Positions 17,469 through 26,470 are shown, numbered from the stretch's first letter. The stretch is 64,000 nucleotides of DNA from Komagataeibacter sucrofermentans DSM 15973 (GCF_040581405.1 NZ_CP137158.1:1-64000); one strand, 5' to 3'. Translations and numbers: made by a program. The notes: a model not told the origin generated them from the sequence alone.

Positions 17469-17648
17469 TTACGCTTTAAGCATGCCCTCAATGCGTGGGT
17501 CACGCGTGTACTCTTTGGTAACCGCGCCTTTGCTATCGATAATCCCCATTCGCAGCAAAGCCGCATGGGCTGTCCGCTTGCTCTTCGTGTTCGCAAGGGT
17601 TTGCTTTCTTATTGCTGCCAGAGCAACCTGATGGGAGTTCAGCTTCAT
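17469..17648 (-). CDS. Small antitoxin-like protein (59 aa)
   Basis: The protein starts MKLNSHQVALAAIRKQTLAN and contains KRTAHAALLRMGIIDSKGAVTKEY, a pattern seen in short basic proteins encoded just upstream of larger effector genes. It ends five bases before the ART-like gene, so co-expression is very likely. A truncated relative lies upstream of the Fic gene (16289-16413). ATG 17648 is preferred over ATG 17672 because of length relative to the homologue; both are possible. No DNA-binding motif is evident. Confidence 0.6.
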   Translation of the reverse strand: MKLNSHQVALAAIRKQTLANTKSKRTAHAALLRMGIIDSKGAVTKEYTRDPRIEGMLKA

Positions 17649-17691
17649 GGTGCTACATATTAAGGCAGCCAAGTGAAGAAGTCACCCTGTT

Positions 17692-18996
17692 TTATCTCAG
17701 CCTGCCTGATGGAAAAGGCGGCATCCGGCTCCCTGTTGTCGCATCCCATGACCACCATCCACCCGCTCCGAAGGTCGCGTCGTAGTAATTTTCCTTTTCG
17801 GCTCGTCTGGTAGTGTAGGCCTCGTCCGTGCGACCGAAAACTTCCATTGGATATCCGTCATTCCGCGCCGTGTCCTGCAGGATGAAATCCGGGAAAACGA
17901 GATCCCGTTCCGCGTCGAAACGCAGTGGTTTTTCGAATGCGCGTCCCGCTGCCACGAGGGCATCGGCTACCGCCAGTTCATGGCCGCTTTCGAAAGGAAG
18001 CATGCTGCGAGAGACGGTCATCAGGGCACCGGTCCTGACTTCCGCCTGGATCCAGCCCTTCCATCGGCTATTGGGCGTTCCGATGTTTCGTGCCGTCACA
18101 TAGAGCAACGCCACAACATGTGCCTGCCGCGCCGCTTCGGGCAGGGCGAGTGTGGCTGCCGCCAGTTGGTGCGACCGGACAAGACGGTTCCTCTCGGCAG
18201 CAGGCACTGTCAGAAAGCAGCGGTAACCGTTGCGCTGACCGCTCAGGGCCATCGTGAAATTGCCCCTGGGATCTGGTTCCAGAGCCTCCACGAACCCGAT
18301 CAGGAACAGATGGTTTTCCGGTCCTTCTGTCCTGACAACGGCATGGAGACGCCGTCCGAACTTTTCATGCCCTGGGGCAACAGGACAGAGAAGATCGGAG
18401 ATCAGTCTGCCCTGCGCCCGGATCCGGGTTCCGGCAGAGGCGATCCGGCCCAGGGCGACCGTCGGTGTGCGGTGTCCAGCGAATTGTGGCCGCCATTCGG
18501 TCAGCCCCGCCCGCTCCCACAGGAGATGGAGCAGCCCGAGAGGCGTCATCCGGCGCTGTCGCGCCTGTCCGGGCCGATCTGAAGCAGGCAGCGGCGTGTC
18601 ATCGACTGGCCGGGGTGGTCCCTTGCGGCGCAGGCCGATCGACAGAGTCACAGCGACATCCCCATCCTCACCCTCGCGAATTACGCTATTTACATAGCTG
18701 GCGCGCCCACTTTTCTCCGGATCAGGCTTGTAGAACGAGCATGTCTTTTCATGCAGCGGCCCTTCATTTGGCCAGACGGCGAGGTGATAACTGTGACTGT
18801 CCGCCCGGTAACGGATCTGTAGAGGTAGTACGGCGCCGCGATGCTGGCATAGGCATCGCGCCTTGTCAGAACGCTCCGCGCTCCGGCTCTCATCATATTT
18901 TGCCTTCAGGCGGCGTTCCCACCGCTCCGGGTCGGTCCGGCGCCATTCGAGCTGGAACCTTTCCCCGCCGGGAAGGATGATGATCGTGCCGGTCAT
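17692..18996 (-). CDS. DUF1173 family protein (434 aa)
   Basis: A soluble protein of normal length for DUF1173, a family often found in conjugative gene clusters. An N-terminal region contains a Cys/His patch (KARCLCQHRGA, LHEKTCSFYKPD), and the C-terminal part resembles a nuclease-like fold: LRFDAERDLVFPDFILQDT, YPMEVFGRTDEAYTTRRAEKENYY. It overlaps the dotL stop by four bases (ATGA), so it is the last gene of block A. Its precise role is unknown; a DNA-processing function is only suggested by the fold-like pattern. Confidence 0.75.
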   Translation of the reverse strand: MTGTIIILPGGERFQLEWRRTDPERWERRLKAKYDESRSAERSDKARCLCQHRGAVLPLQIRYRADSHSYHLAVWPNEGPLHEKTCSFYKPDPEKSGRASYVNSVIREGEDGDVAVTLSIGLRRKGPPRPVDDTPLPASDRPGQARQRRMTPLGLLHLLWERAGLTEWRPQFAGHRTPTVALGRIASAGTRIRAQGRLISDLLCPVAPGHEKFGRRLHAVVRTEGPENHLFLIGFVEALEPDPRGNFTMALSGQRNGYRCFLTVPAAERNRLVRSHQLAAATLALPEAARQAHVVALLYVTARNIGTPNSRWKGWIQAEVRTGALMTVSRSMLPFESGHELAVADALVAAGRAFEKPLRFDAERDLVFPDFILQDTARNDGYPMEVFGRTDEAYTTRRAEKENYYDATFGAGGWWSWDATTGSRMPPFPSGRLR

Positions 18997-21335
18997 GCCG
19001 AGGTTTTTTCTCGCAATATCCTGATCTGGGCGAGGATTTCCTTCTCGGTCATCCCGGTGCTGGCAGCGCCCTCCTTCGGTGCGCCTTTTGTCATCGCGTC
19101 CCTGACACCCAATAGAAGCAGTGCCTGACGCCGGGCTACACCAGGCTGCCGGTCCACGCGGCGTTCAATAGCCTCCAGGCGTCCAAGCAGGTGACCGTCG
19201 ATGGGAGGTATGGTGCGGGGCGGTGTCTGAAAACCGGGTTTCGGGATGGAGGCAGCGTCACGCAGCATATAGGAAAATGGTGTCAGCATGTCTGTTCCGG
19301 CTGCGTGCTCATTCTCTTCAGCGTCATTGGCGGTCGCAACCCGGCGTGGTGCGGCGGCGACTGCTGCACCAATCTGTGCAAAATTGCGCAGGATGTCTTG
19401 AGAACCTGGACCGAGGCGGTCGACTGCTTCTTGGAGTGCGCGAACATCCGGCTCGTCGTGTACCGTGGTCAGTTCAGACTGAAACAGGCCGCCTTCGATC
19501 GTCGCGAGGAGGGCGAGCAACTGCTGGTCCGGGGGCACCCGATTCAGGTCCAGCGGCGCTGCAAGCATGACCGGCTGGGCCATGCGGATCGCGCCTGACC
19601 GCCCATTGACGGCGGCAAAGAACGTCTTCGAATGGACGATGCGACCGGCATACATCGTTATGGCCTCGCCCTCGATGAGTGACTGAAGGTCTGCCCAGGG
19701 AATACGGGCGACTTCCCGGACTTCGGCACCCCGTCCTTCCCGGTAACTTCCCGCGGAGTTGCCTTCAAAATGCGTGGCCTGACTGACCTCGATCCGATCG
19801 GACTGCTTTTCGATCCACTCGCGCGTGCGCATGGCATCCTGCAGGCGCATGGCGTGGGTGAGGTTGGCGTTGCCGAGCAGGGTAAAGGCTTTGTCGCCGA
19901 TGCGTGTCGTGAGACCCGGAAGATCCTGAAACCCCAGCCAGAACATGCAGTTCAGGCCGCGTCCCATGGCCAACTGCCGGTCCATGCCGTCCGTGACGTA
20001 GGCGGAGAGTTCGTCGTAGAAAAAATGGAACGGCGCGTCGCCGCTGCCTGCCTTGAGCTTGAAGACCTGCTCGGCGGGGCCGTCAAGGCGGGCGCCAAGA
20101 AGCTGGGCCATGACGCCGCGACCGGCAGCGACCACGATCTTGCCCAGTCCGGCCAGCGTATCCGAGGAATTCTCCAGCGCGGGCAGCGTGACGACGAGAA
20201 TGCGGCGATTCAGCACCACATCGCGCATGTCGATATCAGGGATCTGCGCGCGGAAGATGTGCCCGAGACTGACGCCAAGCTGCGTGAAGACCCGGGTGAA
20301 ATACATCTTGGCGTAGCCATGCTGCTCGCTCGGTTTGTTTTCTTTCTGCTCATTCCACGCCAACGAGGAATCATACCCCGGCAGTTCGCCCAGATAGGCC
20401 TGGGCCGGATAGAGGATATCATCGGGAATTTCTGGAACGCTGATCTCGATGGGGTGATCGGAGCCGGGGTTGCGGATCAGGAATACGCGATGCCGGGCCA
20501 GCGTGCCGATCCAGCGCAGTTCCATGGCGTAGCGCATGGTCTCGATGTTGATCGGCACGCCGTGGGTGTCGCGCATCCAGGTCAGCACGGGGGCGATCGT
20601 GCCGGCAAGGCCAACGGCACGGTCCCGAAAGACGCCGTTGGCGTCGTTGCTGGACGGCTCACCAAGCTGGCTGACCAGCATTTCACGGATGGCGTCGGCA
20701 TTGCCGGTTGCAAACGGATTGAACGTATTGGACTGGCGGATGCCGCTTGCGGTCAGAAAGTTGAGATTGAGAACCTGGTCGTCCAGCCCGAAGCGGCGGG
20801 CGAGCGCCAGCACATCGCCGTGGACCGTGTTGTCACCCTTGCCGTCGATCAGGATGAACCCGGATCCGTGCGCGAGAGGATTGGCCAGCAGGGAGATGGC
20901 GGATGTCGTTTTGCCTGCACCCGTTGTGCCGGGCACGGCGGCGTGCTGGCGCCCCGCGTCGGATGAAAGCCAGAGTTGCTGGCCGGTCAGTCCGTCCGTT
21001 CCAAGATATATGATGCCTGCCGCCGCCCGCGGCCGACGGGTTTTGGGATCAAGATCGTGTTTGTCTTTCAGTCCGCAATACCTGGGCAGATGAAAAGGCA
21101 GCACGGGCTGGCGGGTCATGACCCAGAGCGTCAGGCAGAGGGCGAGGGGAAAGGTGATCCCGACGATCGCGGGAGCCAGCACGCTGAGCCCTGCCAGAAT
21201 CATCAGGGCGAACCCGGAACTGCTGGATTGCAGTTCTTCGGCGATCCGGACCGTGAAGGGACGCGTGTCGCGATAGGTGGAGCCGTGTTTCAGTTGCTGG
21301 TGGACCTGCGGTCCGCCAATCTCGCGCTTCACCAT
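18993..21335 (-). CDS. dotL: Type IVB secretion coupling ATPase DotL/IcmO (TrbC-like)
   Basis: The 780-residue protein has two N-terminal membrane helices (about 40-75), then Walker A GTTGAGKT at 136-143 and FILIDGKGDN, and a FHFFYDELSAYVTDG Walker-B-like block near residue 430. This is the T4CP of the Dot/Icm and IncI (R64 TrbC) class, which receives the relaxosome and feeds DNA to the channel. The order DotM - small bitopic protein - DotL matches coupling-complex clustering. The start ATG lies three bases after the upstream stop. C-terminal residues 640-780 are low in conservation and may bind adaptors. Confidence 0.93.
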   Translation of the reverse strand: MVKREIGGPQVHQQLKHGSTYRDTRPFTVRIAEELQSSSSGFALMILAGLSVLAPAIVGITFPLALCLTLWVMTRQPVLPFHLPRYCGLKDKHDLDPKTRRPRAAAGIIYLGTDGLTGQQLWLSSDAGRQHAAVPGTTGAGKTTSAISLLANPLAHGSGFILIDGKGDNTVHGDVLALARRFGLDDQVLNLNFLTASGIRQSNTFNPFATGNADAIREMLVSQLGEPSSNDANGVFRDRAVGLAGTIAPVLTWMRDTHGVPINIETMRYAMELRWIGTLARHRVFLIRNPGSDHPIEISVPEIPDDILYPAQAYLGELPGYDSSLAWNEQKENKPSEQHGYAKMYFTRVFTQLGVSLGHIFRAQIPDIDMRDVVLNRRILVVTLPALENSSDTLAGLGKIVVAAGRGVMAQLLGARLDGPAEQVFKLKAGSGDAPFHFFYDELSAYVTDGMDRQLAMGRGLNCMFWLGFQDLPGLTTRIGDKAFTLLGNANLTHAMRLQDAMRTREWIEKQSDRIEVSQATHFEGNSAGSYREGRGAEVREVARIPWADLQSLIEGEAITMYAGRIVHSKTFFAAVNGRSGAIRMAQPVMLAAPLDLNRVPPDQQLLALLATIEGGLFQSELTTVHDEPDVRALQEAVDRLGPGSQDILRNFAQIGAAVAAAPRRVATANDAEENEHAAGTDMLTPFSYMLRDAASIPKPGFQTPPRTIPPIDGHLLGRLEAIERRVDRQPGVARRQALLLLGVRDAMTKGAPKEGAASTGMTEKEILAQIRILREKTSA

Positions 21336-21338
21336 GCT

Positions 21339-21944
21339 TCAGTCTTCCAGCCCGAAAGGAGATTTTCCCGTGTCGATCGTGGGCGCCACGGGAGCGGTTG
21401 GTGCCGTGGGGGAAACCGGCGCCGTCGGCGCTGTCTGCGCGCTACCTGGGGGTTGCGGATAAGTGACGACAGGCCGCTGCGTCATGATGCGTCGTGCGGC
21501 ATCAATTTCCGCGCTCGCCGGGTGACCGTCGGGATTGCCGACCACATTCCCATCGACCGGCATGCGCGCGCCCGGGACATAGGTTGAGCGGACCCCTGGC
21601 GCGCCTTCGTCCGTCATGGGCGAGCCGGAGAGTGGGGGTAGAATTGCAGGCGGCCGTAGCATGCCAGCGGGCCCGGTGTCGGGAACGGCGCGGTCGGAAA
21701 CCATGGCCTGACGTGTGCCGATGATCAGGATGGCGGCCAGCCCCCCGGCGATGAGCGCGGGCAACGCCTTTTTCAGGCGCCCGCGCCGTGCTGCTGCCGC
21801 TTCTGGTAAAGTCGGTGCCGCATCGCTCGTCTCCGTCTGCCCGAAATCAGATCCGAGATGGAGATGGAGGGGCTGTAAGCCTGTCCCGTCGAGTTCAATG
21901 GTGATGGGCGCCCGGCCATCAGCGTGGAGGATGATACGGGTCAC
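21339..21944 (-). CDS. Bitopic inner-membrane protein between dotM and dotL (201 aa)
   Basis: GTG at 21942-21944 is preceded by AAGGAT in the dotM 3' end and gives VTRIILHADGRAPITIELDGTGLQPLHLHLG, an N-terminal cytosolic beta-rich segment. One transmembrane helix follows (ALPALIAGGLAAILIIG, near residues 70-87), then a Pro/Ala/Thr-rich periplasmic tail with a repetitive APTAPVSPTAPTAPVAP. I do not recognise the family. In R64 the gene between trbC and trbA is the thioredoxin-like trbB, which this is not. It is presumably a structural accessory of the coupling complex. Confidence 0.75.
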   Translation of the reverse strand: MTRIILHADGRAPITIELDGTGLQPLHLHLGSDFGQTETSDAAPTLPEAAAARRGRLKKALPALIAGGLAAILIIGTRQAMVSDRAVPDTGPAGMLRPPAILPPLSGSPMTDEGAPGVRSTYVPGARMPVDGNVVGNPDGHPASAEIDAARRIMTQRPVVTYPQPPGSAQTAPTAPVSPTAPTAPVAPTIDTGKSPFGLED

Positions 21945-21954
21945 GGGAAGATCC

Positions 21955-23100
21955 TTATGCTTCGGGCATCGGGCGCAGGATGGCGAGTGCGTTTTCAACC
22001 GCAGGGATGTAGATCGGACGCTGGTAGCGCCGCTCTTCGCTCCAGTGCGCACGCGCGCCGGCGGCCTCGATGCGGGGATTGGGATGAAGGTCTTCGGCCG
22101 GGATTTCAGCAGGAAAGCCGAGTGAGTGCAGCGCGTACCATAATGATCGGTCGATAAGCTTCACGATGGCGAATGAGGAGGGTGCCAGTACGCCCGCCTG
22201 ACGCCGGGCCTCGTGCAGCAGGGTCATGAGCGCGGTCACGCTCCATCCGCTGCGCTCGCAGACCGTATCGATACAGTTTGTGATTTCCTTGTCCTGCAGG
22301 GCAGAGCGGGCGCTGCGCATAACGGACTCTGGCACCGTGAGCGGCGCCAGCGGACCATGCGGACCATCAAGGCCGGCGTCGGCCAGGCCGGCAGAGAGTT
22401 CACCAAGCAGGGCGAGGGCTTCCCGGCGCCTCTGGAGGTAGTGCATCGCAAAGGCAACGAGAAGCACCTGTTCGACAGGGGACGCGGCGTGGATGCTGGA
22501 CCAGTGACGGCCCAGCTGGCGCGTGAACGCTTCGAGCGCACCGGTTTCACTGTAGCGGTCCTGTGCATCGACAGCGAAGCGCGCGCCCCATTCGGCACGT
22601 GTCAGGGCCGGGTCCGCGGGCAGGGGGATGCCATCCGTGGGCGTTACAAGCCTGTCCAGTCGGCGTCGGACGAAGCCTCTCAGTGTCGGAAACATTTCTG
22701 CCTGGACCGCAATCAGACCTTCCAGATCGAGCGCTTTTGCAAAACGGCCGGGGGCAGCACGCCACATGCATAACCCGCCCAGGAGCGCAATCACGATGGC
22801 CACCGGCCATTTCAGGGCATTGCCCAGGATCGCAAGGCCATAATAAAGCTGGATCGCCCGCACCAGGTCCGGTCGATATTGCGCGGCCTGCAACTGGAAA
22901 CGCAGGCGCATCAGGTCGGGATTAGACGTATGCAGCAGGTTGATCTGCCCCAGCATGACCCGCAGATAGAAGGCCGTGATCTGCGTATGCCACAGGCTCC
23001 AGGCCATGTAGCTGAACAGCAGGACCCCGACGATGATGATGATCGAGGAAAAGAGCAGATAGTCATCGCTGGATGACCATGGGACGCGGCTCGTGCTCAT
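21955..23100 (-). CDS. dotM: Type IVB coupling complex protein DotM/IcmP (TrbA-like)
   Basis: The start ATG 23100 overlaps the stop of the transglycosylase gene (ATGA). The 381-residue protein has one helix near the N-terminus (LLFSSIIIIVGVLLFSYMAWSLW) and another near residues 100-115 (VAIVIALLGGLCMW), then a soluble domain with WGARFAVDAQDRYSETGALEAF and an AALRSLGFPAE-like C-terminus. This topology and the pairing with DotL are those of DotM/IcmP, which joins the T4CP complex and binds substrates. Confidence 0.85.
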   Translation of the reverse strand: MSTSRVPWSSSDDYLLFSSIIIIVGVLLFSYMAWSLWHTQITAFYLRVMLGQINLLHTSNPDLMRLRFQLQAAQYRPDLVRAIQLYYGLAILGNALKWPVAIVIALLGGLCMWRAAPGRFAKALDLEGLIAVQAEMFPTLRGFVRRRLDRLVTPTDGIPLPADPALTRAEWGARFAVDAQDRYSETGALEAFTRQLGRHWSSIHAASPVEQVLLVAFAMHYLQRRREALALLGELSAGLADAGLDGPHGPLAPLTVPESVMRSARSALQDKEITNCIDTVCERSGWSVTALMTLLHEARRQAGVLAPSSFAIVKLIDRSLWYALHSLGFPAEIPAEDLHPNPRIEAAGARAHWSEERRYQRPIYIPAVENALAILRPMPEA

Positions 23101-23606
23101 GAGCGATCGTCCCTGCGGCTTCTGGCCATCATCGTGAGGGCGATGTCGTAGAAACGCCGGAGATAGGCGTTGCCATGGCGTGGGGTATGAGAGTGATAGA
23201 ATGCCACGGCCTGCCAGAGGTCGCCGTGTGCCTCGTGCATCGCCTGACCAAGGATCCAGGCGCCTGCCTCGATATTGGCGCACGAACTGTCGCGCAGCGC
23301 CGCATAGGTTTGCGCTGGCGTGCTGTGCCATCGCTTTGCGATGCGGCCGACCCATGTCGTGTTGACCTGCATCGGCCCGAGATCCGCCGTGCCGTTACTG
23401 TTCGGGCTGACCATTCCGGGACGACCTGCCTCGACATAGAGGAGGACGAGCAGCACGCCACGGGGCACACCGGAGATTTTTGCCGAAGCCTCCAGACACG
23501 CTGCAATCTGGCGGCCATTTTCTTCGATGCTCGCGGCGCGGGCGGTCGTGCTGGCGACAAAAAAGGGAAACGCCCCGAGTGCCGCCAGAGCGAGGCGGGG
23601 GATCAT
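23097..23606 (-). CDS. Lytic transglycosylase (SLT-type) of the transfer system (169 aa)
   Basis: A signal peptide (MIPRLALAALGAFPFFVASTTARA) is followed by an SLT fold: the probable catalytic Glu is E59 in LLVLLYVEAG, followed by NSNGTADLGPMQVNTTWV and a YHSHTPRHGNAYLRRFYD end. Such enzymes cut peptidoglycan locally so a secretion channel can be assembled. The start at ATG 23606 overlaps the previous stop (ATGA), and the gene is in the middle of block A. Confidence 0.88.
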   Translation of the reverse strand: MIPRLALAALGAFPFFVASTTARAASIEENGRQIAACLEASAKISGVPRGVLLVLLYVEAGRPGMVSPNSNGTADLGPMQVNTTWVGRIAKRWHSTPAQTYAALRDSSCANIEAGAWILGQAMHEAHGDLWQAVAFYHSHTPRHGNAYLRRFYDIALTMMARSRRDDRS

Positions 23607-24025
23607 GTCGCCCCCTGCAAGGTCGGCGCGACATCGGCAATCCGACCATGGGCTTCGCCCCAGAAGTCGATCAGATGATTGAGGACCAGCGCGTCGTCCA
23701 TCTCCGCAAGCCTCATCGTGACATCGATCAGACATAACATCACGACCGTAAATGAACCGGCGCGCACCTTGCGGACGGCATAGCCGAGCGCGCTGTCGGG
23801 CGTCCTGCTGACATCAAGGGCAAAGCCCGTTCCCGTCAGTTCCAGCCACAGGGCTTCGGCACTGATCAGGAAAATGGGCAGATAGGCTTCAGGGTGTGCC
23901 GCGTCAGCCGGTGATACGACCACCCGTTTTCCGGTGCCACGGTCCAGCAGTTCAATCGGCTTGCCGATTTTGGCCAGAAGCCGTGTCTGCGCCGCACTGA
24001 TCGCCGCCAGGTCGATCGCGCTCAT
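23603..24025 (-). CDS. Unassigned cytosolic protein of block A (140 aa)
   Basis: The protein lacks signal peptide and membrane helices. It contains KIGKPIELLDRGTGKRVVVSP, LTGTGFALDVSRTPDSALGYAVRKV and an amphipathic C-terminal helix region. I do not recognise it; it sits between icmT and the transglycosylase gene with four-base overlaps at both ends, so it is co-translated with core genes. Position parallels R64 traL. A chaperone-type role like IcmS/IcmW would be a guess; no similarity to them is visible. Confidence 0.8.
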   Translation of the reverse strand: MSAIDLAAISAAQTRLLAKIGKPIELLDRGTGKRVVVSPADAAHPEAYLPIFLISAEALWLELTGTGFALDVSRTPDSALGYAVRKVRAGSFTVVMLCLIDVTMRLAEMDDALVLNHLIDFWGEAHGRIADVAPTLQGAT

Positions 24026-24270
24026 GAGAACCGCCTCCTTTGCCATGTCGGCAGGGCGGTGCGGACCGGCCCGATGAGGAAGCGTCGCATGGAGCGTATC
24101 GCGGCCGGCAGCGTCAGCCCGAAAAACGAGATCGTGCCGAAAAACACCACGCCGAAGACCCCGATCAGCAGGGTGGTGAGGCTCCAGTGTGTCACGGAGA
24201 TGAGAATGGGAAAACAGCTGCGGGCATCGAGAATGAAAACCCGGACAGGATAGGCCGTTGCACGCCACAT
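24022..24270 (-). CDS. icmT: IcmT/TraK-like small membrane protein (82 aa)
   Basis: The sequence AYPVRVFILDARSCFPILISVTHWSLTTLLIGVFG and FGLTLPAAIRSMRRFLIG is the IcmT pattern: a YP..VFxxDAR segment, two hydrophobic stretches and a basic tail. The length is normal. ATG 24268-24270 overlaps the dotB stop (TGATG); a GTG one codon upstream is an alternative. IcmT (R64 TraK) is an inner-membrane component of the type IVB apparatus. Confidence 0.85.
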   Translation of the reverse strand: MWRATAYPVRVFILDARSCFPILISVTHWSLTTLLIGVFGVVFFGTISFFGLTLPAAIRSMRRFLIGPVRTALPTWQRRRFS

Positions 24271-25433
24271 CACGCGTCTCTCCTTTCTTCCGCCAGAGCG
24301 GTGTCTTCGGTGATCAGATCGGCATCAAGCAGTTTGCGGATGGCCTTTCCGAAAGACTGGCCCTGCGCCTCGACCGCGTCGGCCACGACGTCCGGCCAGT
24401 CTGTTGGCTCGGTCCGGGTCAGCTTGCGGCGCAGATCACGATCGAAGGTGAGGAATTCGCGGATCGCAACACGCCCGCCGCCCTTGCGGGGCACAAGGCG
24501 CTGGTTGATGCAGAACCGGAGCGCCTGAGCGAGGGCCGAGACGAGGTTGTCACGTTCCGAGGGCGGACAGAGCGCGATCGCGCGCTGGATCATGAGGGAG
24601 ACGCTGTCTGCATGCAGCGTCGTGCCCAGGATACCGCCCATCATGGCGATATTGATGGCTGCATTCATGGTCTCGCCGTCCCGACATTCCGTGATGATGC
24701 CATCGCTCATCTCGCGGCGTGTCAGGCTGCGGGTGAACGTGGGAAAAGTCAGGGTAGGAGGGCGGATCTCCGTCTGGCTGATCCGCGAGCCTGAAGGCGG
24801 TCGCAGGTCGTCCAGCAGGAACTCGATGGGCTCCTCGCCAGTTGCCATGTCGCAATACACGGTCGGGTCCATGAGTTTTTCGATGGCAAGCCCGAATTGC
24901 AACGTGGTCTTTCCGGAACCGGTTGCCCCACCAAACAGGACCATGCCGCTTTTGAGCCTGTTCGTGTCCCGGATTTCCTGTTCGACCATCTGCTGGTCAA
25001 GGCTTGCGGGACGCGCGGGGATCGGACGCATGACGATGTGGACGCCGCTGCCCCGCTTGACCGAAATGGGTGAAAGATTGATCCGGAAACGCAGATTGAC
25101 CTTGCGGTCCAGTGCCACGCTGTAGGCCGTATCGAGGATATGGCCGACACCAAGCATGGCCATCCCGTCAGAGGCATAGACATGGCCGACGATATCCGCC
25201 AGCGCGAGGGAGTCCGTCGCTTTACATGTGGCGTAGCGGATCACGCCGTGCACCTTGATCGTGACCGGATGGCCGGTCTTGATGTCGATGCGCGAGGCGC
25301 CGAGGCCATGCGCCCAGCGAAGGAGGGAGTCCAGCCCCGGCGCGTTACGCCGTCGCTCCTCGACCCAGGCAAACCCTTTCCTGCCTTCATCCGGCCAGCG
25401 TTCGTCGGTCGTGACGGGGATGGTGATATTCAT
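24270..25433 (-). CDS. dotB: Type IVB secretion ATPase DotB (TraJ-like)
   Basis: The 387-residue ATPase of the PilT/VirB11 class has Walker A GATGSGKT (about 169-176), an Asp box YCDMATGEEPIEF and SDGIITECRDGETMNAAINIAMMGG, then LGTTLHADSV with the His-box histidine. DotB hexamers power channel assembly and transfer. ATG 25433 overlaps the dotC stop as ATGA. Gene order dotD-dotC-dotB-icmT matches R64 traH-I-J-K. Confidence 0.93.
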   Translation of the reverse strand: MNITIPVTTDERWPDEGRKGFAWVEERRRNAPGLDSLLRWAHGLGASRIDIKTGHPVTIKVHGVIRYATCKATDSLALADIVGHVYASDGMAMLGVGHILDTAYSVALDRKVNLRFRINLSPISVKRGSGVHIVMRPIPARPASLDQQMVEQEIRDTNRLKSGMVLFGGATGSGKTTLQFGLAIEKLMDPTVYCDMATGEEPIEFLLDDLRPPSGSRISQTEIRPPTLTFPTFTRSLTRREMSDGIITECRDGETMNAAINIAMMGGILGTTLHADSVSLMIQRAIALCPPSERDNLVSALAQALRFCINQRLVPRKGGGRVAIREFLTFDRDLRRKLTRTEPTDWPDVVADAVEAQGQSFGKAIRKLLDADLITEDTALAEERRDA

Positions 25434-26470
25434 CGGCAATGCTCCGGATAACCGTAGTCGCTTCCGCGCCGGACGTGGCCCTGAAGCCCCGGCTGGCTCG
25501 CGATCCGGATCGTGCGGTCATTGAGGTGGAGGGTGTCTCCTCCTCCCACGGCGTCCTGGTGCTCGAACACGACGCGTGGTTCTTCGACGCGCCCGGCGTT
25601 CAGCAGCACCCGGTAGCGGGCCATGCCGGTAATGTCGCGCTGCAGGCGCGACAGATCGGAGAGGAAGATTTCGGTCGCCTGCTTTTCTCCATCTGCCCAG
25701 CCTTCCGCCACCCACTGGTTCCAGTGTGACACTTCCGCCTTTGTGCGGGGCAGGGCCGCGGCTACCGGGTGATGCGGTTTGCCCCATGTCCGGACGAGAT
25801 ACGTGCGCCAGTCCGGGGGCGCGGATGTCAGTTGTGCCTCCCGGGTGATCTCGAAAACACATTCTGTCTCGTGCGCCACCTGGCCGGTGTCATTGAGCGC
25901 AAAGGCCATCTGTGCCTCGGTGACGATGGGAGGCTGCATGAGGGTCTGGCCACTCCCGATCGGAAGCACGATCGACCGGAAATCATAAGTGGCGTCGAGT
26001 GTCTCCTCATGGCGCCGCAGCATCTCGTTGATGGCGAATGCCCGGGCGGCCAGACCGCCCTGCGCGCCGTAAATATGCGCGGCTTCCCGAAGCTGGACGC
26101 TTCGACCGGGTTTCAGGTCATCGCCTGGCTCGTCATTGGGGCGGGTGTTCTCAAGGGCCTCAAGAGAGGGGGGCGCTTCGCCGCCGACCACCTCGTCGAG
26201 CGTTGAGGCTCCTGTCACCGGTTTATTGATGGGATTGGCAAGGGCGGGGTCAGCCCCGTCCACCTGATCCGCACCCGGCTGGGGCGGCTGTGGCTCCGGG
26301 ACCAATGTGCCGCTGCGGGCCGATGGCGGGGATGGAGACGATGTCGGTAGCCGGACGTGCTGCCCCTCCTCAATGACAACCTTCCCCGTGGAGACAGACG
26401 CCGCATGGGTCGGGCTGCCTGCGGCCGTCACGACGATGGCCGAAGATAGAAAGAGCGCCATCTTACGCAT
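25430..26470 (-). CDS. dotC: Type IVB core-complex protein DotC (TraI-like)
   Basis: The DotC domain occupies residues about 115-346: SVQLREAAHIYGAQGGLAARAFAINEML, IVLPIGSGQTLMQPPIVTEAQMAF, WVAEGWADGEKQATEIFLSDL and RYRVLLNAGRVEEPRVVFEHQ. The N-terminus is a signal peptide (MALFLSSAIVVTAAGSPTHA) followed by a long Pro/Ser-rich linker. No cysteine follows the signal sequence, so it lacks the lipobox that DotC of Legionella has. It normally lies at the outer membrane with DotD and DotH. It overlaps dotD by eight bases. Confidence 0.9.
   Translation of the reverse strand: MRKMALFLSSAIVVTAAGSPTHAASVSTGKVVIEEGQHVRLPTSSPSPPSARSGTLVPEPQPPQPGADQVDGADPALANPINKPVTGASTLDEVVGGEAPPSLEALENTRPNDEPGDDLKPGRSVQLREAAHIYGAQGGLAARAFAINEMLRRHEETLDATYDFRSIVLPIGSGQTLMQPPIVTEAQMAFALNDTGQVAHETECVFEITREAQLTSAPPDWRTYLVRTWGKPHHPVAAALPRTKAEVSHWNQWVAEGWADGEKQATEIFLSDLSRLQRDITGMARYRVLLNAGRVEEPRVVFEHQDAVGGGDTLHLNDRTIRIASQPGLQGHVRRGSDYGYPEHCR

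Noticed and set aside
17692-18996. Considered CoiA-type competence nuclease
   Set aside because: The C-terminal pattern is vaguely nuclease-like, but the overall architecture and context fit DUF1173 better.
19770-20966. Plus-strand frame of nearly 400 codons opposite dotL
   Set aside because: DotL on the minus strand has all ATPase motifs; this frame has none.
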